DNA of 38,603 bases from Peribacillus psychrosaccharolyticus ATCC 23296 (GCF_000305495.1 NZ_AJTN02000005.1:1-38603); one strand, 5' to 3'; counted from the first letter of the stretch, positions 8,447 through 16,886 are shown. Notes: generated from the sequence alone by a model not told the origin. Numbers and translations: made by a program.

Positions 8447-9466
8447 ATGAATACAACTACCCAAACTGAGATTCACTTAGCAAATCGTCCAAGCGGTATG
8501 CCTTCTGATAATGATTTTGATTTTGTTAAACGAGCGATTCCCACACCAAATGATAAGGAAGTATTAGTTCGGACGCTCTACTTATCCGTTGATCCCTATA
8601 TGCGCGGGAGAATGCAGGATGCCAAATCCTACATTGCACCATTCAAGCTTCATGAAGCAATCGTCGGAGGTACGATTGCCCAGGTCGTTCAATCGAATTC
8701 ATCCCAATTTAAAAAGGGTGATATCGTAATTGGAAATCTCAAATGGGCTGAATACTCGGTTGCCAGTGAAAAGGAAATCCGGGTAATAGATCCATCAGCC
8801 GCACCCATTACAACACATTTAGGGATTCTCGGATTAACTGGTCTAACGGCTTATTTTGGTTTGTTAGACATTGGGAAACCGCAAAAAGGTGAAGTCGTGG
8901 TCGTATCTGGAGCTGCTGGTGCAGTCGGTTCAGCAGTGGGACAGATCGCAAAAATTAAAGGGGCTTATGTTGTTGGAATTGCCGGAAGTGATGAGAAAAT
9001 ACGTTATTTAAAAGAGGAACTTGGTTTTGATGAAGCAGTAAACTATAAATCTGCTCACCTACAAGAGGAACTCGCTAAAGCTTGTCCAAATGGTGTCGAT
9101 GTCTATTTCGACAATGTCGGCGGCGAAGTGACTGATGCTGTTTTCACTCTTTTAAATAGGAACGCTCGTATTCCCTTATGCGGAGCCATCTCTTCATATA
9201 ATGCTGAAGGAAAAGATTTAGGCCCGCGTTTGCAGTCAGCTATGATCAAGACTAGCTCCCTAATGAAGGGCTTTACACTTGGAGACTACTCTTCCCAATT
9301 TAAAGAGGGCAGTGCCCAGCTTATTCAATGGTTCCAAGAAGGCAAGCTAAAATATGAAGAAACCATCGTAGAAGGATTCGAAAAAACACCAGAAGCCTTC
9401 CTCGGTTTATTCAAAGGCAACAACCTTGGTAAGCAGCTCGTTAAGGTTGCAGATCCAGAAAATTAA
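8447..9466 (+). CDS. yfmJ: NADP-dependent medium-chain oxidoreductase, YfmJ type
   Basis: Zinc-independent medium-chain dehydrogenase/reductase of the leukotriene B4 dehydrogenase / alkenal reductase group, likely reducing alpha,beta-unsaturated carbonyls with NADPH. Seen are LSVDPYMRGRM near residue 46, the substrate-domain motif LGILGLTGLTAYFGL, the nucleotide-binding loop VSGAAGAVGSAVGQIAK, and FDNVGGE. Zinc-ligand cysteines of classical alcohol dehydrogenases are absent. Its 339 residues equal the B. subtilis YfmJ length as I recall it. GAGGAGG stands 8 nt before the ATG. Monocistronic, with its own terminator, and divergent from the rib operon. The physiological substrate is unknown. Confidence 0.88.
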   Translation: MNTTTQTEIHLANRPSGMPSDNDFDFVKRAIPTPNDKEVLVRTLYLSVDPYMRGRMQDAKSYIAPFKLHEAIVGGTIAQVVQSNSSQFKKGDIVIGNLKWAEYSVASEKEIRVIDPSAAPITTHLGILGLTGLTAYFGLLDIGKPQKGEVVVVSGAAGAVGSAVGQIAKIKGAYVVGIAGSDEKIRYLKEELGFDEAVNYKSAHLQEELAKACPNGVDVYFDNVGGEVTDAVFTLLNRNARIPLCGAISSYNAEGKDLGPRLQSAMIKTSSLMKGFTLGDYSSQFKEGSAQLIQWFQEGKLKYEETIVEGFEKTPEAFLGLFKGNNLGKQLVKVADPEN

Positions 9467-9478
9467 AAGCGTATGACC

Positions 9479-9511
9479 AGACTGTCGAGACTTCTCGACA
9501 GTCTTTTTTTT
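9479..9511 (+). terminator. Intrinsic terminator after the yfmJ-like gene
   Basis: ACTGTCGAG pairs perfectly with CTCGACAGT across a four-base loop, followed by a run of eight Ts. Confidence 0.9.
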
Positions 9512-9622
9512 GTCCTTGAAAATTTTTGAATGTGCTGAAAATGGTTATCAAAATTTAAAAAGAGGAATAGGTACATATAAGACAAACGCATTGTCTAGAT
9601 TTCAGGCGAAGGAGGAAAACCT

Positions 9623-10339
9623 GTGAGATTACTAATTTTTAATATAATTGGCTATATTTTTGTTGTCCTTATTAATTTCCTTGCCAACTACCTACCGATT
9701 AACGGGAAAAGAACGGGTGAAATATCCGATAGTCTCCCCGTCTTATTTACCCCGGCAGGATACGTGTTTTCGATTTGGATTTTAATTTATGTACTCCTAG
9801 GTATTTGGGTGCTGCGGCAAATTCCTAAAAGTCGTCGAAATGAGCCAGTATACAAAGTTTCATTTCCTTGGTTTTTATTGACCTGTTTGTTTAACGGTTC
9901 CTGGATTCTTGTATGGCATTATGAACTTTTTACTCTTTCCGTTATTGTAATGATTGCTCTATTACTCTCCCTGATTATTCTTTACACAAAAATAAAAGCC
10001 GTTGAACATACATGGTTGGATAGTGCACCTTTCTCTATCTATCTTGGTTGGATTAGTGTTGCTACCATCACAAATATTGCCTTTGTATTAACCGATATAG
10101 GCTGGAATGGATTTGGCTTATCCGATCCAGTCTGGACCATTATTATGATGTTTGTAGCTGCAATCCTTGCGATTACCTTCAGAATTAAGAACCAGGATTG
10201 GCTATATCCTCTCGTCTTTGTTTGGTCCCTTATCGGTATTGCTGTTAAAAACAGTGACTTAGGTAATGGGATACCTATCTTTGCCTACTCACTAGCAGCA
10301 TTGATTTTTATCGTCAGCATTTATCCCTGGAAAAGGTAA
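9623..10339 (+). CDS. TspO/MBR-like tryptophan-rich membrane protein
   Basis: A 238-residue polytopic membrane protein, rich in Trp and Tyr, resembling the longer Firmicute members of the TspO/MBR (tryptophan-rich sensory protein) group. About seven hydrophobic segments are visible, and LFTPAGYVFSIWILIYVLLG near residue 45 matches the family's conserved P-x-x-x-F/W-x-I-W element. NGSWILVWHYE and YLGWISVATITN are further aromatic motifs. The start is GTG with GGAGG 7 nt upstream. TspO proteins bind porphyrins and other ligands, but this longer group is little studied. The family is likely; the function is not known. A palindromic terminator follows immediately. Confidence 0.72.
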   Translation: MRLLIFNIIGYIFVVLINFLANYLPINGKRTGEISDSLPVLFTPAGYVFSIWILIYVLLGIWVLRQIPKSRRNEPVYKVSFPWFLLTCLFNGSWILVWHYELFTLSVIVMIALLLSLIILYTKIKAVEHTWLDSAPFSIYLGWISVATITNIAFVLTDIGWNGFGLSDPVWTIIMMFVAAILAITFRIKNQDWLYPLVFVWSLIGIAVKNSDLGNGIPIFAYSLAALIFIVSIYPWKR

Positions 10340-10341
10340 AT

Positions 10342-10371
10342 AAGCTTGGCTCATGGAAGTGAGCCAAGCTT
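10342..10371. terminator. Bidirectional terminator between convergent genes
   Basis: AAGCTTGGCTCA pairs with the reverse complement 17 bp on (TGAGCCAAGCTT) in a near-perfect 12-bp stem. It lies between the TspO-like gene and the methionine gamma-lyase gene; the T-rich side favours the plus strand. Confidence 0.7.
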
Positions 10372-10374
10372 ATT

Positions 10375-11568
10375 TCATTTCATTTCAACAGCTGTCAGCG
10401 CTCTCTTTAAATCATCCCAAAGATCTTCCCAATTCTCTAACCCAACAGAAAGACGGACTAACTGGTCGGTAATGCCCATTTCAAGCCGTGATTGCTCGGG
10501 AACGACCGCATGTGTCATGGTAGCCGGATGCTGTATCAAGGTTTCGGCATCACCTAAACTTACGGCAATTTTAATTAATTTTAATTCATTAAGGAGTCTT
10601 TGTGCGTCGGCTTTTGTTCCCTTGACTTCAAATGAAATCAGGCCTCCGCCTTGTTTCATTTGTTTCTCCATAATCAAATAATCAGGATGCTCCGTATCAC
10701 CAGGGTAGTAAACCCGGTCAATCATGGGCTCTTTTTTTAACATCTGAAAAATTCTCTCCGCATTTTCCGAATGACGATCCATCCTCACTGGCAGCGTTTT
10801 TAACCCTCTTAATAAAAGCCATGCGTCAAATGGAGATAAGATACCGCCTATATCTTTAAGTGTCGACTTCGCCACTTGACTGATTAAATCCTGCTTTCCA
10901 GCCGCCAATCCTGCAATCACATCCCCATGGCCGCAAATATACTTGGTGGCACTATGAAGTACGATATCGCACCCATGGTCAAGAGGCTTTTGCAGATAGG
11001 GGGTAGAAAAGGTGTTATCAACAACTACTGCTATCCCGTGCTTATGGGCAATAGCAGCTACCAGCTCAAGATCAATCATTTTCATTGTGGGATTAATCGG
11101 CGTTTCAATATATATACAGGTCGTTTCCGGTCTAATGATTGCTTCCAGTTCGTCTGCCGTTTTCATTTCGCAAAAATCATGATCTATATTGTATTTCTCC
11201 TTCATTAATTTTAATAAGCCAAACGTACACCCATACAAGCCTTGGGAACAAATAATATGATCATTCGCTTTGGTCAATGCGAGCAGTACAGCGGAAACAG
11301 CGGCCATTCCCGATGCAAACGCAAGTCCTGCTTCTGCTCCTTCTAATACAGCTATTCTGTCCTCAAGAGCTTTCACAGTAGGGTTTCCCAGCCGTGAATA
11401 AATATAGCCTTCCTCCTCACCGGCAAATCGACGTTCCCCCTGCTCTGCCGTATCAAAAACAAATGTAGACGTTTGAAATATCGGTGCCGCCAAACTCCCC
11501 AGATGTTGTTTTGAATCATACCCTTCATGAATAACAGCCGTTTCAATGTGCTTGTATTTCTCCCCCAT
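10375..11568 (-). CDS. Methionine gamma-lyase (PLP-dependent Cys/Met metabolism enzyme)
   Basis: A 397-residue fold-type I PLP enzyme. The Schiff-base lysine is K209 in HSATKYICGHGDV, the PLP-ring Asp is D184 in VVDNTFSTP, and YSRLGNPT near residue 57 supplies a phosphate-binding Tyr/Arg pair from the partner subunit. C114 in GLYGCTFGL matches the active-site Cys typical of methionine gamma-lyase rather than cystathionine gamma-synthase or beta-lyase, so methionine breakdown to methanethiol, ammonia and 2-oxobutanoate is the best call. Homocysteine gamma-lyase is an alternative. An AGGAGGG site precedes the ATG. A perfect cre match lies 57 bp upstream. Confidence 0.85.
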   Translation of the reverse strand: MGEKYKHIETAVIHEGYDSKQHLGSLAAPIFQTSTFVFDTAEQGERRFAGEEEGYIYSRLGNPTVKALEDRIAVLEGAEAGLAFASGMAAVSAVLLALTKANDHIICSQGLYGCTFGLLKLMKEKYNIDHDFCEMKTADELEAIIRPETTCIYIETPINPTMKMIDLELVAAIAHKHGIAVVVDNTFSTPYLQKPLDHGCDIVLHSATKYICGHGDVIAGLAAGKQDLISQVAKSTLKDIGGILSPFDAWLLLRGLKTLPVRMDRHSENAERIFQMLKKEPMIDRVYYPGDTEHPDYLIMEKQMKQGGGLISFEVKGTKADAQRLLNELKLIKIAVSLGDAETLIQHPATMTHAVVPEQSRLEMGITDQLVRLSVGLENWEDLWDDLKRALTAVEMK

Positions 11569-11624
11569 ACTTTCCCTCCTAGAGATGTGTTCTATCTCCT
11601 ATAATAGGCTAACCTACCACAAAA

Positions 11625-11638
11625 TGAAAGCGTTCTCA
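11625..11638. promoter_or_regulatory. cre box (CcpA site) upstream of methionine gamma-lyase
   Basis: TGAAAGCGTTCTCA fits the 14-bp Bacillus consensus TGWNANCGNTNWCA at every fixed position. It is 57-70 bp ahead of the ATG and borders a plausible minus-strand -10 (TATTAT, near 11602-11607). The position fits repression by CcpA. Confidence 0.65.
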
Positions 11639-11650
11639 TTAACGCGTTAA
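11639..11650. promoter_or_regulatory. 12-bp perfect palindrome next to the cre box
   Basis: TTAACGCGTTAA begins at the base after the cre match. It may be a second operator for another regulator of the methionine gamma-lyase gene; the binding protein is unknown. Confidence 0.35.
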
Positions 11651-11859
11651 CTTACTATAAAAAAGTTAAGTCCAGCAGGAACTCTCTACTAATTCCGTTG
11701 CACTAACTTATTTCCATCTGATCAGCCAATATTTTATTTAAGTTTATAAATCTTTTTTTGAACTCAAGCTATGCAAATCACCCCTTCAACTAAACTATTC
11801 TGCACCGTTTGTTGAATAAACTTCTCTGCTGATTTTAATATATTGATCTTATTAAATGC
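11651..11859. other. Gene-free stretch between the lyase promoter and the helicase terminator
   Basis: Together with the flanking sites this makes about 350 bp without a gene (11569-11917). It is AT-rich; I see no ORF with a ribosome site, no RNA motif and no clear insertion-sequence end here. Confidence 0.5.
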
Positions 11860-11900
11860 AAAAAGCAGTGCGATTTCAAATGAGAAATCCACTGCCTTTT
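11860..11900 (-). terminator. Intrinsic terminator after the DEAD-box helicase gene
   Basis: On the minus strand AAAAGGCAGTGGATTTC pairs with GAAATCGCACTGCTTTT (one G-G mismatch), followed by Ts. It lies just downstream of the helicase stop. Confidence 0.8.
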
Positions 11901-11917
11901 ATCAGAGCTTATCTATA

Positions 11918-13054
11918 TTACGCTTCGTCAACCAGCTTGCCGCCGTAGAATACTTTTTTAGCAAGAGAAACACCTAGTCCTTTTGCAAGTTTCTTCAGTT
12001 CACGTTCTTCCCGTTCAGTTACGATCGAAATGACTGTTCCATCCGCTCCTGCACGGCCTGTTCTGCCGGAACGATGTGTATATTGTTCCAAAGAAAGCGG
12101 AAGGTCCACATGTACAACTGTGGTCAACCCTTTTATATCAAGACCTCGAGCTGCCACATCTGTTGCCAGCAATAACGGGAATTTCCCCGAACGCAGCTTA
12201 CGGAGTGCTTTTTCACGGTCAACTTTGTTCGATTCACCATGAAGAGCGCCTATTTCAAGTCCTTTAAAGTTGAGTTTTTCATAGATGACATTAAGCTCAG
12301 CGATATCATTGATAAAGGCAAGAGCTTTAATGTCTTCAAGTCTTGCAATTTTTTCAAGAATTTTAAATTTATCACGTCGTTCGGCCACGACGTACAAGTG
12401 ATCGACATTGGAATCCATCTTTTCACTTTTATCAATTCGGACAATCTCCGGTTCATTTGCAAGCTCACGCGCAAGTTCTTCAGTCTGAGGCGTTAGTGTA
12501 GCTGAGAACATCAACATTTGGCGGTCTTTCAATGTCGTCTTAATAATGTTACGAATGGTTCCCATATGTTCAGCAACAATCAGCTGATCTCCCTCATCAA
12601 GGACAATCGTTTTTACATCGTGCATCTTAAGTTTCTTTTGTGCGATTAGTTCATACACTCGGCCCGGCGTTCCTACAATTACCTGCGGACGCTTTTTTAA
12701 TCGATCAAGCTGTCTCTTCGCATTTGCACCACCAATAAATGCAGCCCCACTGATTTCACTTCCCTCAGTCCAAATCCGTACTTCCTCCGCAATTTGCATA
12801 ACCAATTCGCGTGAAGAAGCGAGAATAACGGCCTGCGGCGATGAATTATCAGCGTTCACTTTTTCAAGGACCGGCAACAAGTAGGCTAGTGTTTTTCCAG
12901 TTCCTGTTGGTGATTCAGCCAGAACATCTTTCCCCTCCACAATCAAAGGGATTGCTTTACTCTGAATCGGAGTTGGCTTAGCAAACCCAGCTTTTTCCCA
13001 AGCATTTTGTATAAATGGTTTTAATGTTGAAATAAATGGTGTAGTCTCTGTCAT
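11918..13054 (-). CDS. yfmL: DEAD-box ATP-dependent RNA helicase, YfmL type
   Basis: A 378-residue RNA helicase core without long extensions, very similar in length and sequence to B. subtilis YfmL (376 residues), which has been linked to ribosome assembly and cold growth. Motifs in order: Q-motif with FAKPTPIQ near residue 24, motif I SPTGTGKT, Ia SSRELVMQ, Ib GTPGR, motif II VLDEGD, motif III SAT, motif V TDVAARGLDI and motif VI HRSGRTGRAG. Motif II reads DEGD instead of DEAD; from memory YfmL has DETD, so variation here seems normal for the group. The N-terminal stretch is short. Single gene with its own terminator. Confidence 0.92.
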   Translation of the reverse strand: MTETTPFISTLKPFIQNAWEKAGFAKPTPIQSKAIPLIVEGKDVLAESPTGTGKTLAYLLPVLEKVNADNSSPQAVILASSRELVMQIAEEVRIWTEGSEISGAAFIGGANAKRQLDRLKKRPQVIVGTPGRVYELIAQKKLKMHDVKTIVLDEGDQLIVAEHMGTIRNIIKTTLKDRQMLMFSATLTPQTEELARELANEPEIVRIDKSEKMDSNVDHLYVVAERRDKFKILEKIARLEDIKALAFINDIAELNVIYEKLNFKGLEIGALHGESNKVDREKALRKLRSGKFPLLLATDVAARGLDIKGLTTVVHVDLPLSLEQYTHRSGRTGRAGADGTVISIVTEREERELKKLAKGLGVSLAKKVFYGGKLVDEA

Positions 13055-13142
13055 ATTGTTGTTCTCCTTTTGGTAAACTTCCTGTTACAGCTTCTATAAT
13101 AGTATCATTGTTCGCTGCTATCAGCTAACGGAATACTAATGG

Positions 13143-14381
13143 TTACAGTTGTACCTTCATTTTTTTACTTTGAAAGCTAATTTGCCCGTGATGACGATGG
13201 ATAATCTTTTGACAAACAGCAAGTCCAATTCCGGTTCCTTTTTCTTTCGTTGAATAAAAAGGTTCGCCGATTCGCTCTAAACGCTCCTGCTCCATCCCAA
13301 TCCCGTCATCGCTCACGATTATAATGGCATCTCTTTCAGTCTTATTTAATATCAACATAATCCTGCCAGATTCATTAATCGCTTCTAAGCTATTTTTTAT
13401 CAAATTAATTAAGACTTGTTTCATTTGGATATTATCAATCAGTACAGGCACTTCGTCTGTAACGTTTTCCCTGTAATCTAACTTAATTTCGTTGAAGTTA
13501 GCCTGAGCCTTCATTAAAGTTATTACTTCATGAATGGATGTCCTAATATCCTGATTGCTAAAATTAACTGCCTGTTTTGTTCCTAACACCAGCATCTCAC
13601 TTGAGATAATATTAATCCGTTCAATCTCTTTAAGCATTATATCAAGATGAACGTCATTTATTTCTCGAGTAGATATCAGCAGCTGAATAAACCCTTTTAA
13701 GGAAGTCAGCGGATTCCTGATTTCATGAGCAACTGCGGCTGCAAGATGACCAATGACTGATAATTTTTCAGACATAATCATTAATTCTTCATCTCGACGC
13801 AACTCTGTAATATCCCTGGCAATTACATAGACACCTTTCATTTCTCCATTAATAACACTCGGTAATAGCTTACAACGCAAAAGTCGATTCTCGGCTTTGT
13901 GATTAATGATTGTCGTTTCAACCATTGATGACTCGCCTGACAGAGTACGGTAAAAACTTTTTTTGGCATTTTCTTTTTCATCCTGCAGCATAAGCAAGAC
14001 AGGCTTGCCATAAAAACCAGACGGTTCTAGGCCCAGTATATTTACACCTGTTGGATTAAGCGCCACGAGATTTCCTTTCAAATCAAGTTCTGCAACTGCT
14101 TCAGGATTATGATTAAACAGTGAGCGGTATTGCTCATCCTTAACCATGAATTCATTACGAGAACTTAGAAGCCTAGATGTTAATGAAAAAATAACGGTAT
14201 ACAAAATGACTCCTGTAATAAAAATATACAGCCAGCCTTTATATTGTTGAAATAATGCATATAATTGAAGATTGGATTTTGACAACAGCATAGAAAAGTA
14301 ATCAGTAAAAAAAATCCAAAACCCACCTATGACTATATAGAAAACAGTAACCTTTGCAGCAATTTTACGAGCCTGATTCAT
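13143..14381 (-). CDS. PAS-domain membrane sensor histidine kinase, C-terminus altered by an apparent frameshift
   Basis: Two membrane segments (about residues 11-30 and 48-68) with a short outside loop, a PAS domain (about 82-195), HisKA with phospho-acceptor H219 in AHEIRNPLTSLKG, and HATPase_c with N box INLIKNSLEA, G1 DDGIGM and G2 GTGIGLAVC. It resembles Bacillus sporulation-type kinases, but no cognate regulator is adjacent. The frame ends in MKVQL, where relatives continue with a GTTVTI-like strand. One extra base in the seven-A run (plus strand 13160-13166) would continue as NEGTTVTISIPLADSSEQ to a stop at 13105-13107, making 425 residues. This may be a real mutation, slippage or a sequencing error. 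Confidence 0.88.
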   Translation of the reverse strand: MNQARKIAAKVTVFYIVIGGFWIFFTDYFSMLLSKSNLQLYALFQQYKGWLYIFITGVILYTVIFSLTSRLLSSRNEFMVKDEQYRSLFNHNPEAVAELDLKGNLVALNPTGVNILGLEPSGFYGKPVLLMLQDEKENAKKSFYRTLSGESSMVETTIINHKAENRLLRCKLLPSVINGEMKGVYVIARDITELRRDEELMIMSEKLSVIGHLAAAVAHEIRNPLTSLKGFIQLLISTREINDVHLDIMLKEIERINIISSEMLVLGTKQAVNFSNQDIRTSIHEVITLMKAQANFNEIKLDYRENVTDEVPVLIDNIQMKQVLINLIKNSLEAINESGRIMLILNKTERDAIIIVSDDGIGMEQERLERIGEPFYSTKEKGTGIGLAVCQKIIHRHHGQISFQSKKMKVQL

Positions 14382-14431
14382 CCTTTACCCCTTCACAATT
14401 TGCAATTATTATTTCCTACCTATAAATTCTC

Positions 14432-14465
14432 CAAAATAAAAACCCTCATGCAGTACATAAGGGTT
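14432..14465 (-). terminator. Intrinsic terminator after the small DUF4097-like ORF
   Basis: On the minus strand AACCCTTATG pairs with CATGAGGGTT, followed by TTTATTTT. It lies just after the stop of the small ORF, and upstream of the kinase gene on the same strand. Confidence 0.75.
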
Positions 14466-14474
14466 CGAGCTGTT

Positions 14475-14672
14475 TTATTGTAACACAAAATCACCAGATT
14501 CAGTCTTTACTTTTATTAAGTGCTTTCCTCCGCCTATTTGCCCGGATAGAGCATTTTCAGACTTCACATCATATTTAACCCCTTTTAATAAAACAAGTCC
14601 ATCGCCCGAATTGCCTTGATAGGTCAATTTAAAGGATTTCGGTTTCTTACTATAATGAAGACTAACATCCAC
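14475..14672 (-). CDS. Small beta-strand-rich ORF, probable C-terminal remnant of a DUF4097-type protein
   Basis: A 65-codon frame starting at a GTG with no ribosome site; the same frame stays open about 27 nt further upstream to a TGA. The sequence has alternating beta-strand patterns and ends GKHLIKVKTESGDFVLQ, like the end of DUF4097/YvlB-type beta-helix proteins, whose repeats often read TxSGDxxL. Without a start signal and at a fraction of normal family length it is more likely a decayed 3' fragment than a working gene. A real terminator follows. Low certainty both on family and on expression. Confidence 0.35.
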   Translation of the reverse strand: MDVSLHYSKKPKSFKLTYQGNSGDGLVLLKGVKYDVKSENALSGQIGGGKHLIKVKTESGDFVLQ

Positions 14673-14744
14673 ATTGATTAAATTACAGCTAAACGTGTTT
14701 CAGCCTTTATCCCTACAAGGCCTATAAAAATAAAAGTAAAAAAG

Positions 14745-14767
14745 GTATACTATTCTGAATAGTATAC
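14745..14767. promoter_or_regulatory. 23-bp perfect palindrome upstream of the molybdopterin oxidoreductase
   Basis: Arms GTATACTATTC and GAATAGTATAC around a single T, ending 38 bp before the start codon. It contains -10-like TATACT sequences. It is a strong operator candidate for a dimeric repressor or activator; no regulator gene is adjacent. Confidence 0.6.
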
Positions 14768-14805
14768 ACTGCAAATAACCTATATCAATTAATGAGGTGT
14801 AAAAA

Positions 14806-16842
14806 ATGAATTATATAACCCAGCGCGACGGGATTTTCCCTTCCGTCTGTTCTTTAGACTGCCCGGATCAATGCGGGCTCCTCGTTCATAAACAAAATGG
14901 TAAGATTACCAAAATCGAGGGCGATCCTAAACATCCCGTCACAAAAGGGAATATCTGCAATAAAGTCAGACATATGACGGAACGTCTTTATGATCCACAG
15001 CGACTCCAGTTTCCGCTCAAGCGTGTAGGACCTAAGGGCTCAGGATCCTTTGAAAGAACCAGCTGGACAGAAGCAATTGAAACCATAACGAATAAATGGA
15101 AGGATTTAATCGAAAAAAAAGGTCCAGAGAGTATTCTTCCATATAGCTTTTACGGGAACATGGGCATTCTTGCAGCAGAAGGAATGGACAGGCGTTTTTT
15201 TAATCGGCTTGGCGCTTCCAGACTTGATCGAACCATATGTAACGCTGCTGGTTCTGAGGGTTATGCTTATACAATGGGTGGATCGTTTGGAACAGATCCT
15301 GAAGAAACTATTCATACACAGCTATTTATTATGTGGGGAATTAATGCGGTCAGTACCAATATGCATCAGGTAACCATTGCTCAAGCAGCAAGAAAGAATG
15401 GTGCTAAGATTGTTGTTATTGATGTTCATAAAAATCAAACCGGCCGTTGGGCTGACTGGTTTATTCCCATTCTTCCAGGAACAGACTCTGCTCTCGCACT
15501 TGGGTTAATGCATATTCTTTACGCTGAAAACCTAGTGGATGAAGACTTTTTAAAACAGTATACGGTCGGCGATGCCCAGCTGCGTGAACATGTTAAAGAC
15601 TATGACCCTAACACTGTATCCGCCATAACCGGTGTATCTATTGAAGACATTTATAAACTCGCTAGAATGTATGGACAAACTTCTCCCTCTTTAATCCGAA
15701 TTGGGAATGGGCTCCAGCACCATGATAACGGTGGCATGAACGTTAGAACCATAGCTTGTCTTCCTGCACTCACTGGACAGTGGCTAAAAAAAGGCGGAGG
15801 AGCGATTAAAGGTAATTCTGGATATCTAGCATTTAATACAGATGCTGTACAACGACCTGATTTATTACAGAACAAGCAGACTCGAGTCGTCAACATGAAT
15901 GAGCTTGGAAAAACGTTACTTGGGGAAGAACAGCCAATTTCCTCCCTTTACGTGTACAGCTCTAACCCCGCCATTGTTGCCCCAAACGTTACAAAAGTAA
16001 GACAGGGTCTCATGCGGGAAGATTTATTCACAGTTGTCCATGACTTATTTTTAACAGAGACAGCCATGTATGCTGATATTGTTCTCCCAGCTTCATCATC
16101 CTTTGAAAGTACTGATTTTTATACATCATATTGGCATCATTATCTGCAGATTCAGCAGCCTGTCATAGAGCGTTATGGAGAAGCAAAATCAAATATGGAA
16201 GTATTTAAGCTGTTGGCTGAAGAAATGGGATTCACTGAACCGGCTTTCACTGATACAGAGGAAGATATGATAAGGCAAGCTTTGAATCAAGAGGAAAATT
16301 CATTTCTAACCGAAATGACCTATGAGTCTTTACTAGAAAAACAATATATCAAAGCTAATCGGACGTTCTTTCCAAATCTCCCTACGCCAAGCGGAAAAAT
16401 CGAACTTTTTTCAAGCCGAATGGAGAAACAAGGATACGACCCGCTGCCAACCTATCGACCGCTGGTTCGTGATAATGATCTCCCGTTTCTATTTATTCCA
16501 GGCCCTAATCACAACTTCTTGAATTCGACTTTTTCAACAAATGACAAACATATGAAACTTGAAAAAGAACCAAAGCTCCATATAAATTCAGCCGATGCTA
16601 AAGCATTAGGAATAGAAGAAAATGAAATTGTTCGTATCTTTAATGACCAAGGAGACTGTCTGATAAAAGCAGTAATCGGCAATAATGTTCTTCCCGGGGT
16701 TCTCATCACTCAAGGTTTATGGGGAGATGCTTCCGGAGCGAATCGGCTTGTCAATGCCCTAACACCTGATCGTATTGCTGATATGGGTGGAGGAGCAGTC
16801 TTTTTCTCCGGGCGTGTAGGCTGCGAAAAGACTAAAAGCTGA
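14806..16842 (+). CDS. Molybdopterin-dependent oxidoreductase, YoaE-like
   Basis: A 678-residue member of the DMSO-reductase/formate-dehydrogenase superfamily using bis-molybdopterin guanine dinucleotide. The N-terminal cluster-binding motif is C15-x3-C19-x3-C23-x27-C51. Further family motifs are AGSEG near residue 147, the molybdopterin-binding WGINAVSTN and VIDVH, and the C-terminal cofactor cap with LHINSADAKALGI. The usual metal-ligating Cys/Sec position is not obvious. No Tat signal is present, so it should be cytosolic. It resembles B. subtilis YoaE, whose substrate is unknown. It stands alone between an operator-like palindrome and a terminator. modAB, about 10 kb away, could supply its metal. 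Confidence 0.87.
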   Translation: MNYITQRDGIFPSVCSLDCPDQCGLLVHKQNGKITKIEGDPKHPVTKGNICNKVRHMTERLYDPQRLQFPLKRVGPKGSGSFERTSWTEAIETITNKWKDLIEKKGPESILPYSFYGNMGILAAEGMDRRFFNRLGASRLDRTICNAAGSEGYAYTMGGSFGTDPEETIHTQLFIMWGINAVSTNMHQVTIAQAARKNGAKIVVIDVHKNQTGRWADWFIPILPGTDSALALGLMHILYAENLVDEDFLKQYTVGDAQLREHVKDYDPNTVSAITGVSIEDIYKLARMYGQTSPSLIRIGNGLQHHDNGGMNVRTIACLPALTGQWLKKGGGAIKGNSGYLAFNTDAVQRPDLLQNKQTRVVNMNELGKTLLGEEQPISSLYVYSSNPAIVAPNVTKVRQGLMREDLFTVVHDLFLTETAMYADIVLPASSSFESTDFYTSYWHHYLQIQQPVIERYGEAKSNMEVFKLLAEEMGFTEPAFTDTEEDMIRQALNQEENSFLTEMTYESLLEKQYIKANRTFFPNLPTPSGKIELFSSRMEKQGYDPLPTYRPLVRDNDLPFLFIPGPNHNFLNSTFSTNDKHMKLEKEPKLHINSADAKALGIEENEIVRIFNDQGDCLIKAVIGNNVLPGVLITQGLWGDASGANRLVNALTPDRIADMGGGAVFFSGRVGCEKTKS

Positions 16843-16850
16843 GACGTCTA

Positions 16851-16886
16851 AAATGAGAGCCTCCTTATCTAGGAGGCTCTCATTTT
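16851..16886 (+). terminator. Intrinsic terminator after the molybdopterin oxidoreductase
   Basis: AAATGAGAGCCTCC pairs perfectly with GGAGGCTCTCATTT around a seven-base loop. The expected T tract is short, because the dispersed repeat starts at the hairpin's 3' foot. Confidence 0.8.

Noticed and set aside
11651-11859. Possible insertion-sequence remnant in the gap upstream of methionine gamma-lyase
   Set aside because: No terminal repeats, coding traces or second copy in the window support it.
12585-12605. Motif II of the DEAD-box helicase reads DEGD, suggesting an inactive enzyme
   Set aside because: The catalytic Asp-Glu pair and the last Asp are kept, and the third position varies in YfmL-type helicases as I recall them.
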